Of a stretch of 64,000 nucleotides of DNA, positions 51,701 through 56,574 are shown one piece after another. Both the position numbers and the translations under genes were made by a program. The notes beneath the pieces are model-generated. The model did no database searches and was not told the origin of the DNA. It saw only the letters and a program-made list of their open reading frames with translations. The number at the start of each line of letters is the position of its first letter. Positions within the stretch are counted from its first letter, which is position 1. Origin of the DNA: Actinoallomurus bryophytorum (GTDB taxonomy: Bacteria; Actinomycetota; Actinomycetes; Streptosporangiales; Streptosporangiaceae); NCBI RefSeq assembly GCF_006716425.1, contig NZ_VFOZ01000001.1, positions 1,984,001 through 2,048,000 on the forward strand, written 5' to 3'.

Positions 51701-52431
51701 ACCGAGATGTCGATCTCGCGGCTCAGAACGCGCGACAGCGCGGTGGTCAGATGGTGAGAGACGAAGTGGCTGATCGCGGAGAACGGGATCGACAGCAGGC
51801 CGCCGACCGCGCCGACCTCGACCGCGCTGATCGTCGCGTGGACGTCCCATTCGGTGCGGGTGTGCTTGGCGAACTGGATCGCCTGGGTCAGCACGTCCAG
51901 GGCCAGCTGGAAGGCGATCCCGAACACCTCGGCCAGGACGAACTGCAGGATCAGCCGTCCCCACAAGGTCTTCAGCAGGAACCTGACAATGGCCATCCGC
52001 GCGGCCAGCCACGTCATGCTCGCCCCGTCGGTCCAGAACGCCATCGCGATCGCCCATGCGATCTGGGCGATCAGCAAGACCAGCTCCTCGATGGAGATGA
52101 TCTTCGTGTACTCCACCTGCGTCGACGCGTCCAGCAGGAACTTCTTCAACTGCTGGAACTGCGCCGCCGCCTCCGGGATATAGCGCGGGTCGTCAGCCGC
52201 GTACGGCGCCATCATGTCCGCGAACTTGATCGCCGACTTTCCCGTGAAATCCGACCTGATCTTCTGAACGACATGAACCAGGTACGGGCCCAGCTCATTC
52301 TCCAGGCGATCACTCGCGGTACCCCAGGCGTCCCCGACCTCCCGCAGAACGTCCTCATTCGCAGTCGGCCATTTCTCCCCGGTCAGTACGAGGAACAGTC
52401 CCTGAACGCCCTCGGGCACCTCGATCGCCAT
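36769..52431 (-). CDS. Giant T7SS effector: CpnT-like N-domain, papain-fold and OTU-like domains
   Basis: 5,220 aa. Residues 1-260: WXG100-like/CpnT-type N-domain (LFLVLTGEKWPTANED) with hydrophobic helices about 110-190. 350-690: Ser/Asn/Pro disorder. 775-930: papain-fold toxin-type domain with Cys800 (DFLTNCLLAA), His884 (VDHIFNVV), Asp899. 950-1260: five Gly-rich repeats. 1420-1684: about three helical repeats. 1714-1780: acidic. 2047-3794: beta-rich body. 4077-4244: coiled coil. 4414 and 4626: starts of two related modules (VDPHLYVHTDG, VDPQLYINNQG). 4870-5060: OTU-like protease with Cys4906 (DNNCFYHTL), His5042 (GHYRGARP). No signal peptide. The ATG at 52431 starts MAIEVPEGVQGLF four bases after the upstream stop. 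Presumably exported by the adjacent ESX system; target unknown. Confidence 0.88.
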   Translation of the reverse strand: MAIEVPEGVQGLFLVLTGEKWPTANEDVLREVGDAWGTASDRLENELGPYLVHVVQKIRSDFTGKSAIKFADMMAPYAADDPRYIPEAAAQFQQLKKFLLDASTQVEYTKIISIEELVLLIAQIAWAIAMAFWTDGASMTWLAARMAIVRFLLKTLWGRLILQFVLAEVFGIAFQLALDVLTQAIQFAKHTRTEWDVHATISAVEVGAVGGLLSIPFSAISHFVSHHLTTALSRVLSREIDISVLKPVVVRAVNDAARNLENTPITKVTKDIADNLLKTADKPLRVRIAEIGLPALIHMTEEGLHEAITEGTVMAMNGQGFQFNPFSFTSGVAGSIAGQVGHGIGHILATPKPVREGYSHLGESEGDSENRSLLGAEGRHSDESTLVSETPESRDSVDDPFDDRYAVSPTSLTRSSSTLSNDSSSSSSTVSSRSTSNGSPNATSNGRETPPPVPPKDRTPSSSSSSTSSTRTPSMNGGSQPSASSNHEQTASAGAETTRKGTSSNGTRDEGTARRPELGSKNPFREPSRSVENESAASRSELGSKNPFREASRSSTATPEGTSSSRSVEDESAASRSERDSANPSREASRSSAVTPKSTGTSPSREAAAGSNEARVGQEGTSSSQNGRPRDTSSSERTTRDNNPFRNRNETPAPASSPRSAPGAHTELPASVTRDAALVDATRLASVTAMDLPLSRRLVVEGEGTVPVEAAREAAQRTGVEVVARVDRAKAGHGRRQGVRWMSFPPDGGRPSLVRMTPGAITSPGWAQPRLGRDVVQRDYPWLPKINPLSVKRGDFLTNCLLAAIGVDLTLEEARLDPTEDPGLLPFYQVPPDARSPYEYLANMGKGDPVDVPGYQAIVEAVREAGPGSRGMVLVGKHGTDVDHIFNVVHDGNGIVFLDGQKGVQADLPASFRSLQFLPTSEDFPRHTIAVNPTPWQHGRFIGAETGDNGGDRTGGPFPGRGVRLGQTDGRGAAIPGVDNAVRKESAARRAEAEAKDTGKDTRGGWRPTTPRRLDPVTIADVLRGDTGQEPAARPEPFGGEGRRLGKGEGTGLPGLSEKERKEAKARRAEAQKKTAEGSGPAAKGRQAGRGGARDAVTISDLPPETKPERFPGTGHTLGKGDGKGTGIPGLSNEIREKSAAERPQRSPQGANPPGTTTEPFSGTGRTLADSDGTGTGIPGLTEEERLAAEARRAKAQQQEQTGEEEHERTGEDPIRPERFPGEGKAVGEGDGRGATIPGLDNETREKAAAERAKRPENRPKRRQVYTPPKKVTFADLREEETAGDRRGSSAGPRGRFQQQRGAGTVTLLEEQATPAKDTGSAGTGTASADLNTDESATTSKTTTGQAVENEGADNRGAPPPYSAASNGEGKSSAAESSTAQPSTAQPASTRPDETPSESSSRSSSPPPPYAASETAAQDKADDELAEARATLASLDRKQRETVIDQANFFVTDLNGQPAAADMGPNPAPVDRVALRVAAELATSGRESAERLARQLVHALAKPAPVPARVPRVAVDNERVDLARSTLSLLRKMSEKQTVEVLDEARVIVERLSGRRLALGKRGAAHQLTMVWLLAAAEIPWTGHQAAEDLAADLLGVPRSAPGSPSRWVKGFGNAARNDPGRARVTLGLRADVTAEGILAEADRILRETQPLGTGDERARRRDRLMIAAEIARSGPDAGRTLATELAAHAAASAGRAAKPRKKVAWADDVTDGDDTETKAESKGETKADDPAHVVRDEESAEEESEDEEWSDEESDDEDHEADLKPGHQDHTGDPAESIAPHQTAKTAFTASEHVPIEELYNQTRLGMVDGRTAALWLPGAPEEGPAFDVETLEKLSEVIPDGTVFVFGTVKDGKVVAGGREIPVEALAAIIAGRAPGTRPLLMMSGGGAVAEQLSRALDEPVLATPFEVRFDPEAGTVMSYRSAGVESEANEKAEARDTWFRVYTPGDSKGMPIFEGLSTPEKVKQSSDGNKDKKSGKKDKKGDNGSKGRKKKRGQPDDDDPGPETSSSLDPEHQKRPKRELPSKPPDSEDPGQPALKPIVVDPMVPAVGVPRAGLPMMAELIREVRDQLDASGARYAENDINLLAHRLLANYPYLLGEGKKNGTDGLMVPMGSAELLFTLNIDEPHELRNPGGSTLAPSELPAVDDEHHAVDTINATYATGAHVQTQSGQTGATRGALSLSFGVGVTPGILQVVKFSASISGTTNQSNRSTSHIADAEGGHVEDNRIDANLVSYTPHWSFKIRTTPNAKWEKQAIHRIEPEDDPGGKSPEKLLLWIPQHYLQLPPSDQVVAAGKGVQSKRLPAFYVASGLTNIPKLFDQIVEVLAEQGLDLPLNSLPRQELLHKLWNLNAHLDDAVNLPKGYRITLHNKYGRPIARVKVKSERVAEVSRRVGTTSDKAHIENVRTAIDGSSGGHTVTNTSSLTFPSVEFDLIPNPTGIKGLGLGVSTGLTYTSTNAEGVSTGRVGLNVLVPRNTSHTTAYSTRFDHVATVSVRGNRPDRARTTTDPVRGTALLRMPEAAAYDHGFSVDRGALKEPKPGHKNEWKQDAIRGTGRRDGDDEVTRTPPSWVRRGRGVGMGLVMVDDKTVDQLEKALKGELIDAGFLPADENDPFAGYSRTGHGNKTDSLIDNLELVDKMVSSRGLDSHYDQIHQDGMTFTLRKRTGGLGVDVDVDSARVTIKARRSRGQRPKFVRTTDEYHTVNLAMGMDSAGMSVAHSRKIAWGVKLKGLFFDLKGATMGMEWQRIVGATDSVNMLNNRPELLEYPGLVDEYALTSDYTVTIEYQHSGRLRRGVRNAEPIEVKGQVAKAFLLPLGTTEGPESAGPTPREVLDQGVVYFLDTTGARQEAGRALRDITGPAGTADLDVSTFASTIEMRSHMKEILAGEYTTDRPFDPGLFRDKFGAIDISGDMGTSRFTGATSDKFVLGVIKLWLTEGKLTDSNSTGWTWDQLDIAVGGPAGAATLTGEVDVNRHWQHNRSTSSGRSGGKELIQLDFNRVYSYQTTVNMQVRGRQEKHAKLWPSGTPRHHDNAMPGRVMVYLLPEPEALSRYADGTLPVSNAQLADAMARWKAGELKLSGDVVAKIMARWLNDAHTLPAGVTDDRAALAAALVEQHQIGGVGVVRSAKARDDFHTAYVRINPTAQRLAAPGDPYDTPPLPKALSDYLDNATPGEMSNEGLAEAMRAWSTGELPLGGDAVAAILLRWVRDVPTLPESLQHVDRDGLAQRLTRLNDAGGLPIRSLSLREQFNFAFWQSAGEAPVPYQHMEMPEYLTREDPNGRFLGHSGVQDLLYDNGRSTYDLVRAKVEAVAPGMLARGADVWTGDGRRIGKMQGTVDALQSIFARGRDQAMWEDVLAKGGYSIYLVHPVGWLLSDVVEINLSDVLTSQPEVYDFKPNTGLENYGHGYEGTSRSKSRDGAQAIVGKFAPGGPNEGGNTSLKAGEGHHRGTTHAENAVTEQTVYDWSGHYRVRLTHRLTVTARRLKMPGRPLNNLLMSGFQRWTLAGLSQSEEFDGTLNLQVPRALAEAGQIRGPAPLRDLRPAPKLPHNAYVTGLNIDLLPTGRSLLDELFGPRWYERMLGARANDENTRSSLSLPVLLSRSHLTNHVREAVGGGRYKLADNLFIPGDSTSRATMWLDGHLYDMQVVGRMKSGTGTGRYIKHQSGTTVSNSTDLNRLTPGYEVSGNGNIMDHKPETQQNTWNFADDGTRTTSMNQSSAGTENYRREQHAKEQGATLLLRMRGQFWLEAQKTGHHLHRRSVTTDGAPVRSDPVTGDVYVEMFEAQYEELRAEMAQHRREAQAELQNRVDPAQWNGLDAMEGIDLTSLLADAAAEGIDAFHAHDYVMGRIREEHGANRPLVLESERTERRRFHAIAQWAVATMTADLAEIRKTNPGEPDPVPLAGYRGAAALQPDELPAGLDEADVDDAITTMINAVNDLHERRPDNRHGDPARLPLEASVLSLDPVFLARDIAHELGAHVMTRVRRPDGTWQNRWADPSGRIHVFDPATFLVTLSPKDAMKAGLMSENLRRNAESHALDDAALGDAYNRSWNRQQTFEQEISAEITRRRERLEVIHPSLPGLFDRITEVLPDWAAEVTRLERQASALSPSVDERRDEVGRLDTRLGELKARREELTADPSQADALAEVSAQIAEAERARLPEQQRLRDVRAAFTGFARDLARANRQLKSATEVLGRMRAAMTASLDRSRKVWTEGYVRRVESDTGELEALAQQRRLEAAYGEWEADTADNAFTMIENMLREAGEGAASTVVRTNQAGTVHRFAAVNHNGRVRWFELPSGLSLSVRTPFDRQQGGTVESLDLRPDGGVIDPEHPRRRDGATRFAAEHASLLALATSHRGIGESPSSTPVRSRSAATMAEFAMAARALRAGSTVRSQPGSRPRSPEASRIIDLTAAETGQLPVDPHLYVHTDGHHGIGPAGLGNLDWRQVNAVSAYAPLLWLTHEDHGRPMTAEDVVRTDLPGAVVFLRDTADIADRAALAFVRLGRTTQRTGQLPTGLREGTWVWYDGPSGTGAMVATAGGFLLYTADGEEIAPQVDAAVRARFALGLYQYVIAPPPVGAHTGGPGDLDGGVHQPNFAATAKSTLLPTVAEDVPLPAVAASPQTTIDFPRPVDPQLYINNQGDYRVAAPGTAGEWHHLGGLSEYAPISWLLGSRESRGVTAADVVHDHDELEQAQVFLDAVARAQDGTEAIRSFLARVSGRTVEVVRALPAELPGDTWIYFVRADRQGIAAVVLADGHMQRLIDGTVHTSTSRMTGGMAGTFVIARPTAAARQTGRARSASEPRLAALKPKFTIGRDRSGSSGQKPADTSKRSSGTTTPKGTTKKAPAKPAPSGKAPAKKYVPPALKESTVEELAKLALEQEWMFEVDGVLESTLASRNLTAVEVPPDNNCFYHTLIAIAGPYLAVHVTGLQPARQDQVGIRENIRLLRGWLANRLEADFRVGAAGLPSRYADFFHLDDRTPVAKQQAAHVQRVRQMDSWNNEVGDAIVEVAARELGLPLTLIQARFDRDLGPAGPDRISFIRTPGHYRGARPTGPAAATFNTSTLTPAPAPTPADAGQILATRAGEQRQRLNDATTLLNQVLVSVTTLQANLPHVFRERARAERVAFRDADRGNGYGTVAAHLRAERRITDMRRAALNVEELIVELAIQFPVLLTQHPEIMQQLRRLLEDHLRRYAAANPTYLQRNPLILQLFPSLGGGQSSSS
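48660..49575 (-). repeat. Five imperfect Gly-rich coding repeats in the giant gene
   Basis: Each unit reads roughly PFxGxGxxLGxGDGxGxxIPGL followed by a charged helix (EERxxAxARRA). Copies begin near 49570, 49330, 49115, 48960 and 48785. Spacing varies by tens of residues, with linkers carrying VTIADVL/VTISDLP/VTFADLR segments. All are in frame. Confidence 0.75.
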
Positions 52432-52435
52432 GACG

Positions 52436-52768
52436 TCAGTGCCTGTGCCCGCCGTGAGACTCGTCGATCGTCGTGTCGTCGACGTTGCCGAAGAGGTCAC
52501 CCAGATCGATGACCTTGCTGCCGTGTGCGTCCACGAGGTCCTTCAGATCCTTGAGGAACTGCAGGCTCGCGTCCGCGCCCGGGTAGTAGTTGGTCTCGAA
52601 GGACTTGCCGACGTCTCCGTTCCCGCCCAGCGTGTGGCCGTACTTGTCGGTGAGGTTGAAGAGGTCTCCGTAGATGCTCGCCGCGAGGGTGGCGAGGTGC
52701 TTGACGTCCACACCGCCGCGCTCGAGCGCGTCGATGTCGACGGAGAAGGTGTCGTCCTGCTCAGCCAT
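52436..52768 (-). CDS. WXG100-size helical T7SS protein
   Basis: 110 aa. Starts MAEQDDTFSVDIDALERGGVDVKHLATLAASIYGDLFNLTDKYG and continues to FLKDLKDLVDAHGSKVIDL, ending GGHRH. Two predicted helices and the length suit an EspC/WXG100-superfamily substrate or chaperone, although no WXG is present. The ATG overlaps the end of the YbaB-like gene by eight bases. It ends four bases before the giant gene, so it is the most direct candidate for a partner of the giant protein N-domain. Confidence 0.8.
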   Translation of the reverse strand: MAEQDDTFSVDIDALERGGVDVKHLATLAASIYGDLFNLTDKYGHTLGGNGDVGKSFETNYYPGADASLQFLKDLKDLVDAHGSKVIDLGDLFGNVDDTTIDESHGGHRH

Positions 52769-53180
52769 CGCTGCCGGCTCCTTCCGTGTCGATCTCGGCC
52801 GTGGCCCGCGCCGTGCTGACCGCGGCGTCGAACATCGCCTCGATGTCGAAGTCACCGTCGGCCGGCATGCCGAGTCCGTCGGGCAGCAGGCCCGAGAGCG
52901 CGTTCGCCGCCGTACGGGCCGCGTCCTCCTGTGCCTCTCGTACGACGTCGACGATGCGTGTGGTCAGCTCCGCCGGAGCGAGCTTGCGGTAACGAGTGCC
53001 CTCGAGCTTGAGGTCGACGAGCCGGCCACGGCTGTCGACGGTCGCCGTGATCATCCGGTCCTTCGACATCGCGGACCCGGTGAGGCTCACCATGTGCTCG
53101 GTGGCTTCCTTGATCCGGGCCTGCTCGGCCCGCAGGTCGGCGATGGCGTGTTCCAGATCGAAACCCTGGGGATTCGACAT
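52761..53180 (-). CDS. YbaB/EbfC-family protein
   Basis: 139 aa. FDLEHAIADLRAEQARIKEATEHM (helix), DRMITATVDSRGRLVDLKLEGTRYRKLAPAEL (the beta core) and LTTRIVDVVREAQEDAARTAA (helix) form the YbaB fold. Housekeeping YbaB is a small nucleoid protein near recR/dnaX. This copy has an Asp/Gly-rich tail and sits inside the T7SS operon, where YbaB-like proteins are common next to WXG100 genes in actinobacteria. Role there is unclear: DNA binding or chaperone-like dimer. Confidence 0.88.
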   Translation of the reverse strand: MSNPQGFDLEHAIADLRAEQARIKEATEHMVSLTGSAMSKDRMITATVDSRGRLVDLKLEGTRYRKLAPAELTTRIVDVVREAQEDAARTAANALSGLLPDGLGMPADGDFDIEAMFDAAVSTARATAEIDTEGAGSDG

Positions 53181-53218
53181 CCCTTTCTCCTTGTCTGTGG
53201 ACTGCCTGCTGTTCGTGG

Positions 53219-55312
53219 CTATGCCGTACCGGGAGCCTGCTCGCCGGCCTCCGCGGCCTCGCGCTCGGCCTGCTCGGCGGGGCGCGGGCGTCGTGGGGCG
53301 TCCGCTCGCCGCTGCCTGCGGGTCGGACCGGTCAGCGGGATCTCCTCGGCGTCGAACTCCTCCTCGTCCAAGCGGCCGACGACTCCGGAGCCGACGGCGA
53401 CCCGGGTGCCCCAGATCTCCTCGTCCTCCGACAGCCAGGTCTGCCGCTCCCGCTCCTGCGGCTTCTCGCCGCCGGCTCCGCCGGCGCCACCGCCCATCAT
53501 CGGCGGGAAGAACGGGACGCCGCCTTCTCCACCCGAGGACCCGCCCGAGGCCCCGGCCGCGCCGTTCATGCCGGGGCTTCCACCGGTGAACTGCCCGCCC
53601 AGACCGCTCAGTCCGCCCCCGGCCCCGGCTCCGAGCCCGGCACCGCCCGCCCCGAGGCCACCGAGACCGTTGAAGCCGTTTCCGGCACCGCCGAGACCGC
53701 CATTGGCCCCGCCGAACCCGCCGAGGCCGCCTGCTCCGGCACCCGCCCCGGCGCCCAGCGCGCCTCCCGGGTCGAAGTCCTTTCCAGGGTCGGAGCCGAA
53801 GCCGCCCGACCCGTCTCCGCCCGGGGGCAGGGCGGCCCTGGACTTGTCCGAGCCGGGCGGCAGCAAGGAGCCGCCCCCGCCGTCGCCGCTGCCGTCGGGT
53901 GGCGTGATGAGCCCGTCGCCCGGGCCGTTCTCGTCGAACGCGCCGTCCGCGCCGGGCCCGACGCCGTTTCCCGATCCCGAGCCATCTCCCCCGGCGCCGG
54001 TACCTCCGCCCGGAGGCACCAGCGCGGGTACGAATGCGCCGTCGGCCGGAGGACCGTCGCCGCCGCCCGGCGGGTTGAGCCCGCCATCGCCGCCACTGCC
54101 GTCGGCCGGCAGATTGAGGTCGCCGTCACCGCCGCCACTGCCGTCCGGCGGAGGGACGTTCCCGCCGCTGCCATCCGGCGGAGGAATGTCGCCGCCACCG
54201 CCGCCGTCCGGCGGCGGAGGAATATTGCCATCGCCGCCGCCGTCCGGCGGGGGAATGTTCCCGTCGCCGCTGCCATCCGGTGGTGGAGGGATGTTCCCGT
54301 CACCACTGCCGTCCGGTGGCCCGTTGCCGTCGTCGGTGGGGATGTGCGGCGGCGTCTCCGTCGGTGGCGCCGTGATCTCGATCAGCGAACTCGTCGCCAG
54401 GACGTACTTCGGGCTGAGTGACGCGATGGCGGTCTGTGCCGTTTCGTCGAGGATGGTCTTGAGCAGAGACAACAGGCCGTTGGTGAAGTCCTGACTGATC
54501 TTCGCCCATCCGTCGGCGGTGAGCAGGTTGCCCTTCGGATACTCCGCCAGGACCCTTCGGATGTAGGCCTTTCCGGCGTCAACGTCCGAGTTGAAGCTGT
54601 TGAGCACGTAACCGGGCTGGCCCAGCTGGATACCCACCTTGATGAGGTAGTTCATGATCGAACTCATCAGCCCGTCGATGCTGTTGGTGACCCAGTCGCG
54701 GATGTTCAGCGTGATCGCGGTGTTCCAGCGCCCCGACATCGTCGCGTTGAAGGCGGCGAGCTCGGTGGCGGCCTCGCCGACGACGTCCGCGATCGGCCTC
54801 CCGTGCCGGGAGTTGACCTGTTCGTAGGTGTCGGCCAGCCCGTCACCGTTCGCCTTGAGCCGCCACTGGATCAAAGACGCGGCCTTGCCGCGAAAACCTG
54901 AATCGTCGGAATCCAGCCGGTCGGCCCACGACGTCATGCCGTCCCCGACGGTCTGCGCCCACGTGCCGAACCCCCTGATCGCTCCCTCCAGGTCCTTGAG
55001 GGTCTGCGCGTTCATGCTGCCGCGCTTGCCCAGCGCGACGTCCGGCATCATCTCGTCGATCGTGTTGACCGCCGTGGTCCATGCGGCGACCGCTTCGTGG
55101 TTGATGTTGGCGCCGTAGAAGTACTCGCCCCAGGCGTGGTACGGGAGCTCGTCCTTCTCGCCGGGGCTGGGGTTGAAGGTGAACCAGTTCGCCTTGGCTG
55201 CCGCATGAAGGTCGACGCCCTCGCCGGTGAGCGCCTTGAGAACCTGCTCGAACGTCCACTCGCTCCAGTTATCGGTACTGGGGATGCTCACACCGCCGGA
55301 ATCATCCGCCAT
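53219..55312 (-). CDS. Large Pro/Gly-rich T7SS-associated protein (AAWKG/PPE-like)
   Basis: 697 aa. Residues 1-330 are helical with WSEWTFEQVLKALTGEG, AWGEYFYGANINHEAVAAWTTAVNTIDEM and an amphipathic middle (NSIDGLMSSIMNYLIKVGI), like the long helical domain of EspB/PPE-type substrates. Residues 335-600 are tandem PPPDGSGDGN units and Gly-rich sequence. The end carries FFPPMMGGGAGGAGGEKPQE and TWLSEDEEIWGTR, a C-terminal signature I associate with actinobacterial T7SS loci, then a basic tail. Probably an exported structural or effector partner. It has its own RBS, 38 bases before the YbaB-like gene. Confidence 0.82.
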   Translation of the reverse strand: MADDSGGVSIPSTDNWSEWTFEQVLKALTGEGVDLHAAAKANWFTFNPSPGEKDELPYHAWGEYFYGANINHEAVAAWTTAVNTIDEMMPDVALGKRGSMNAQTLKDLEGAIRGFGTWAQTVGDGMTSWADRLDSDDSGFRGKAASLIQWRLKANGDGLADTYEQVNSRHGRPIADVVGEAATELAAFNATMSGRWNTAITLNIRDWVTNSIDGLMSSIMNYLIKVGIQLGQPGYVLNSFNSDVDAGKAYIRRVLAEYPKGNLLTADGWAKISQDFTNGLLSLLKTILDETAQTAIASLSPKYVLATSSLIEITAPPTETPPHIPTDDGNGPPDGSGDGNIPPPPDGSGDGNIPPPDGGGDGNIPPPPDGGGGGDIPPPDGSGGNVPPPDGSGGGDGDLNLPADGSGGDGGLNPPGGGDGPPADGAFVPALVPPGGGTGAGGDGSGSGNGVGPGADGAFDENGPGDGLITPPDGSGDGGGGSLLPPGSDKSRAALPPGGDGSGGFGSDPGKDFDPGGALGAGAGAGAGGLGGFGGANGGLGGAGNGFNGLGGLGAGGAGLGAGAGGGLSGLGGQFTGGSPGMNGAAGASGGSSGGEGGVPFFPPMMGGGAGGAGGEKPQERERQTWLSEDEEIWGTRVAVGSGVVGRLDEEEFDAEEIPLTGPTRRQRRADAPRRPRPAEQAEREAAEAGEQAPGTA
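54095..54335 (-). repeat. Tandem repeats coding PPPDGSGDGN units
   Basis: Six or more degenerate 27-36-bp units encode PPPDGSGDGNIP-type peptides within the Pro/Gly linker of the 697-aa protein. Units differ by small in-frame insertions of Gly or Pro codons. Confidence 0.8.
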
Positions 55313-55362
55313 GGCTCTTCCTCCTTCGGGCTCATGCGGTCAGCCGAAATCGAACAACGGCG

Positions 55363-55752
55363 TCAGGTCGGGGTGCCGCCGCCGACGTCTGGGTATTCCT
55401 GCGCGAACTTCGAGGCGTCGTACGTCGTCAGGTCGTCGGTGTCGTCGAAGACGTCCTCGGCGTTCTTGAGCGCCGTGAAGAAGGCCCGTACGTCCGTCTC
55501 GTAGCCGGTGAGGCGGGTGTGCACCGAGTTTCCGAACGTGGTCGCCTGCGTGACGAAGTCCTTCGCCACCGTCCAGTCCTGCGAACCGGGGTGGAACCTG
55601 GAGCCCAGCGTGGTGTCGAGTTTCAGGTCGGCCGACGGCCCCAGGTACGCCGGAGTCGTGTCGAGGACGTTGTCGACGTCCCGCAGATGGGCGATCAGTT
55701 GGTCATAGTGCGCCTTGTCGAATGACGTGATGTGGCCGTCGTTGTCAGCCAT
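55363..55752 (-). CDS. Small helical T7SS protein
   Basis: 129 aa. Starts MADNDGHITSFDKAHYDQLIAHLRDVDNVLDT, has a middle VAKDFVTQATTFGNSVHTRLTGYETDVRAFFTALKNAEDVFDDTDDL and ends YPDVGGGTPT. It is all-helical with the length of WXG100 relatives. LTGYETDVRAFFTAL resembles the second helix of such hairpins. It lies between the WXG100 pair and the 697-aa gene. MADND at 55752 is preferred over the upstream MEMRRP start for its better start context. Confidence 0.78.
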   Translation of the reverse strand: MADNDGHITSFDKAHYDQLIAHLRDVDNVLDTTPAYLGPSADLKLDTTLGSRFHPGSQDWTVAKDFVTQATTFGNSVHTRLTGYETDVRAFFTALKNAEDVFDDTDDLTTYDASKFAQEYPDVGGGTPT

Positions 55753-55792
55753 GGGTCTCCTCATTTCCAAGACAGGGGTCGGGCAGGGGAAG

Positions 55793-55828
55793 CTCCCGGG
55801 GCCGGTGGGCCGCCATCGGCCCCGGGAG
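55793..55828 (-). terminator. 12-bp hairpin downstream of the WXG100 pair
   Basis: CTCCCGGGGCCG (55793-55804) and CGGCCCCGGGAG (55817-55828) form a perfect stem 53 bases past the stop of the second WXG100 gene. There is no T-tract. It is placed to terminate or attenuate transcription, or protect mRNA ends, so the WXG100 pair is made in excess over downstream genes. Confidence 0.65.
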
Positions 55829-55880
55829 GAGAATCACTCGGTCAGGTGGAATCGACGTCGGTCCATGCGCCGGCCGACGG

Positions 55881-56171
55881 TCAGGACATCACCCGGTAGC
55901 CCTGGTCGTCGCCGCCCTTGAACGTTTCGGCGACGTTGATCGAGGACTGGGTGTGCGCGTTGAGCTCGCTCTTCATCTCGGTGTAGGAGCGGTTCCAGGT
56001 GGACTGCTGCTCCTCCCAGAGCGGCGTCGCCTTGCCCTGGCTGGCCTGGCCGATGCGGGTGAGGGTCTGGTTGAGGTCGTCCATGATCGTGTCCATGCGC
56101 ACGATCTGGTTGACCAGACCGGCGTTCACGTCGCTGTAGTTGCCGTGGTTGACGGTGAACTGGTCTGCCAT
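55881..56171 (-). CDS. WXG100-family protein (EsxA-like)
   Basis: 96 aa. Helix 1 (NAGLVNQIVRMDTIMDDLNQTLTRIGQASQGKAT) and helix 2 (EEQQSTWNRSYTEMKSELNAHTQSSINVAETF) flank a turn with PLWEEQQSTW, a W-x-x-x-Q version of the WXG motif. It ends FKGGDDQGYRVMS; the YxxxD/E-like export signal is not exact. With the gene just upstream it probably forms the heterodimer exported by the ESX core. Confidence 0.85.
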   Translation of the reverse strand: MADQFTVNHGNYSDVNAGLVNQIVRMDTIMDDLNQTLTRIGQASQGKATPLWEEQQSTWNRSYTEMKSELNAHTQSSINVAETFKGGDDQGYRVMS

Positions 56172-56204
56172 CGAAGGGTTCTCCTTGGTCTCGGGACGGG
56201 CCTG

Positions 56205-56522
56205 TTACCTGGCCTGGCTGGTGGTGTCGAGGCCGGTGCTGCGGTTGACCTGCAGCAGCGCCGTGGCCTTCGAGTTGAGGTCGTTCAGGTTGTTCACGCA
56301 GGTGTTGAAGTCCGTCGTCCACGTGGTCAGGTGCGTGGACAGGATCTGCCCCGAGTCGGACCTGTTCGCGTCGACGAGGGAGTCGGTGTGGGCCTGCACC
56401 GTGCTGTTGACGGTGTTCATCTCGGTGACCGCGTTTGCGGTCTTCGTGATGATCTGCTGCAGATCCTGGTCGCTGAAGTGGTAGCTCGAAGGGTCGAAAC
56501 TTCCGTACTGGCCTGCGGCCAT
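56205..56522 (-). CDS. WXG100-family partner protein (EsxB-like)
   Basis: 105 aa. Helices FSDQDLQQIITKTANAVTEMNTVNSTVQAHTDSLVDANRS and LTTWTTDFNTCVNNLNDLNSKATALLQVN flank a short turn. TTWTTDF holds the only Trp, so the WXG is degenerate. It lies 33 bases upstream of the second WXG100 gene and 52 bases after eccB. The pair arrangement matches EsxB-EsxA operons. Confidence 0.83.
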   Translation of the reverse strand: MAAGQYGSFDPSSYHFSDQDLQQIITKTANAVTEMNTVNSTVQAHTDSLVDANRSDSGQILSTHLTTWTTDFNTCVNNLNDLNSKATALLQVNRSTGLDTTSQAR

Positions 56523-56574
56523 GTGCCTCTCCTAGGTGAGTTCGAGAATTGCGCTTCGAGGGGGAGGTCTGCGG

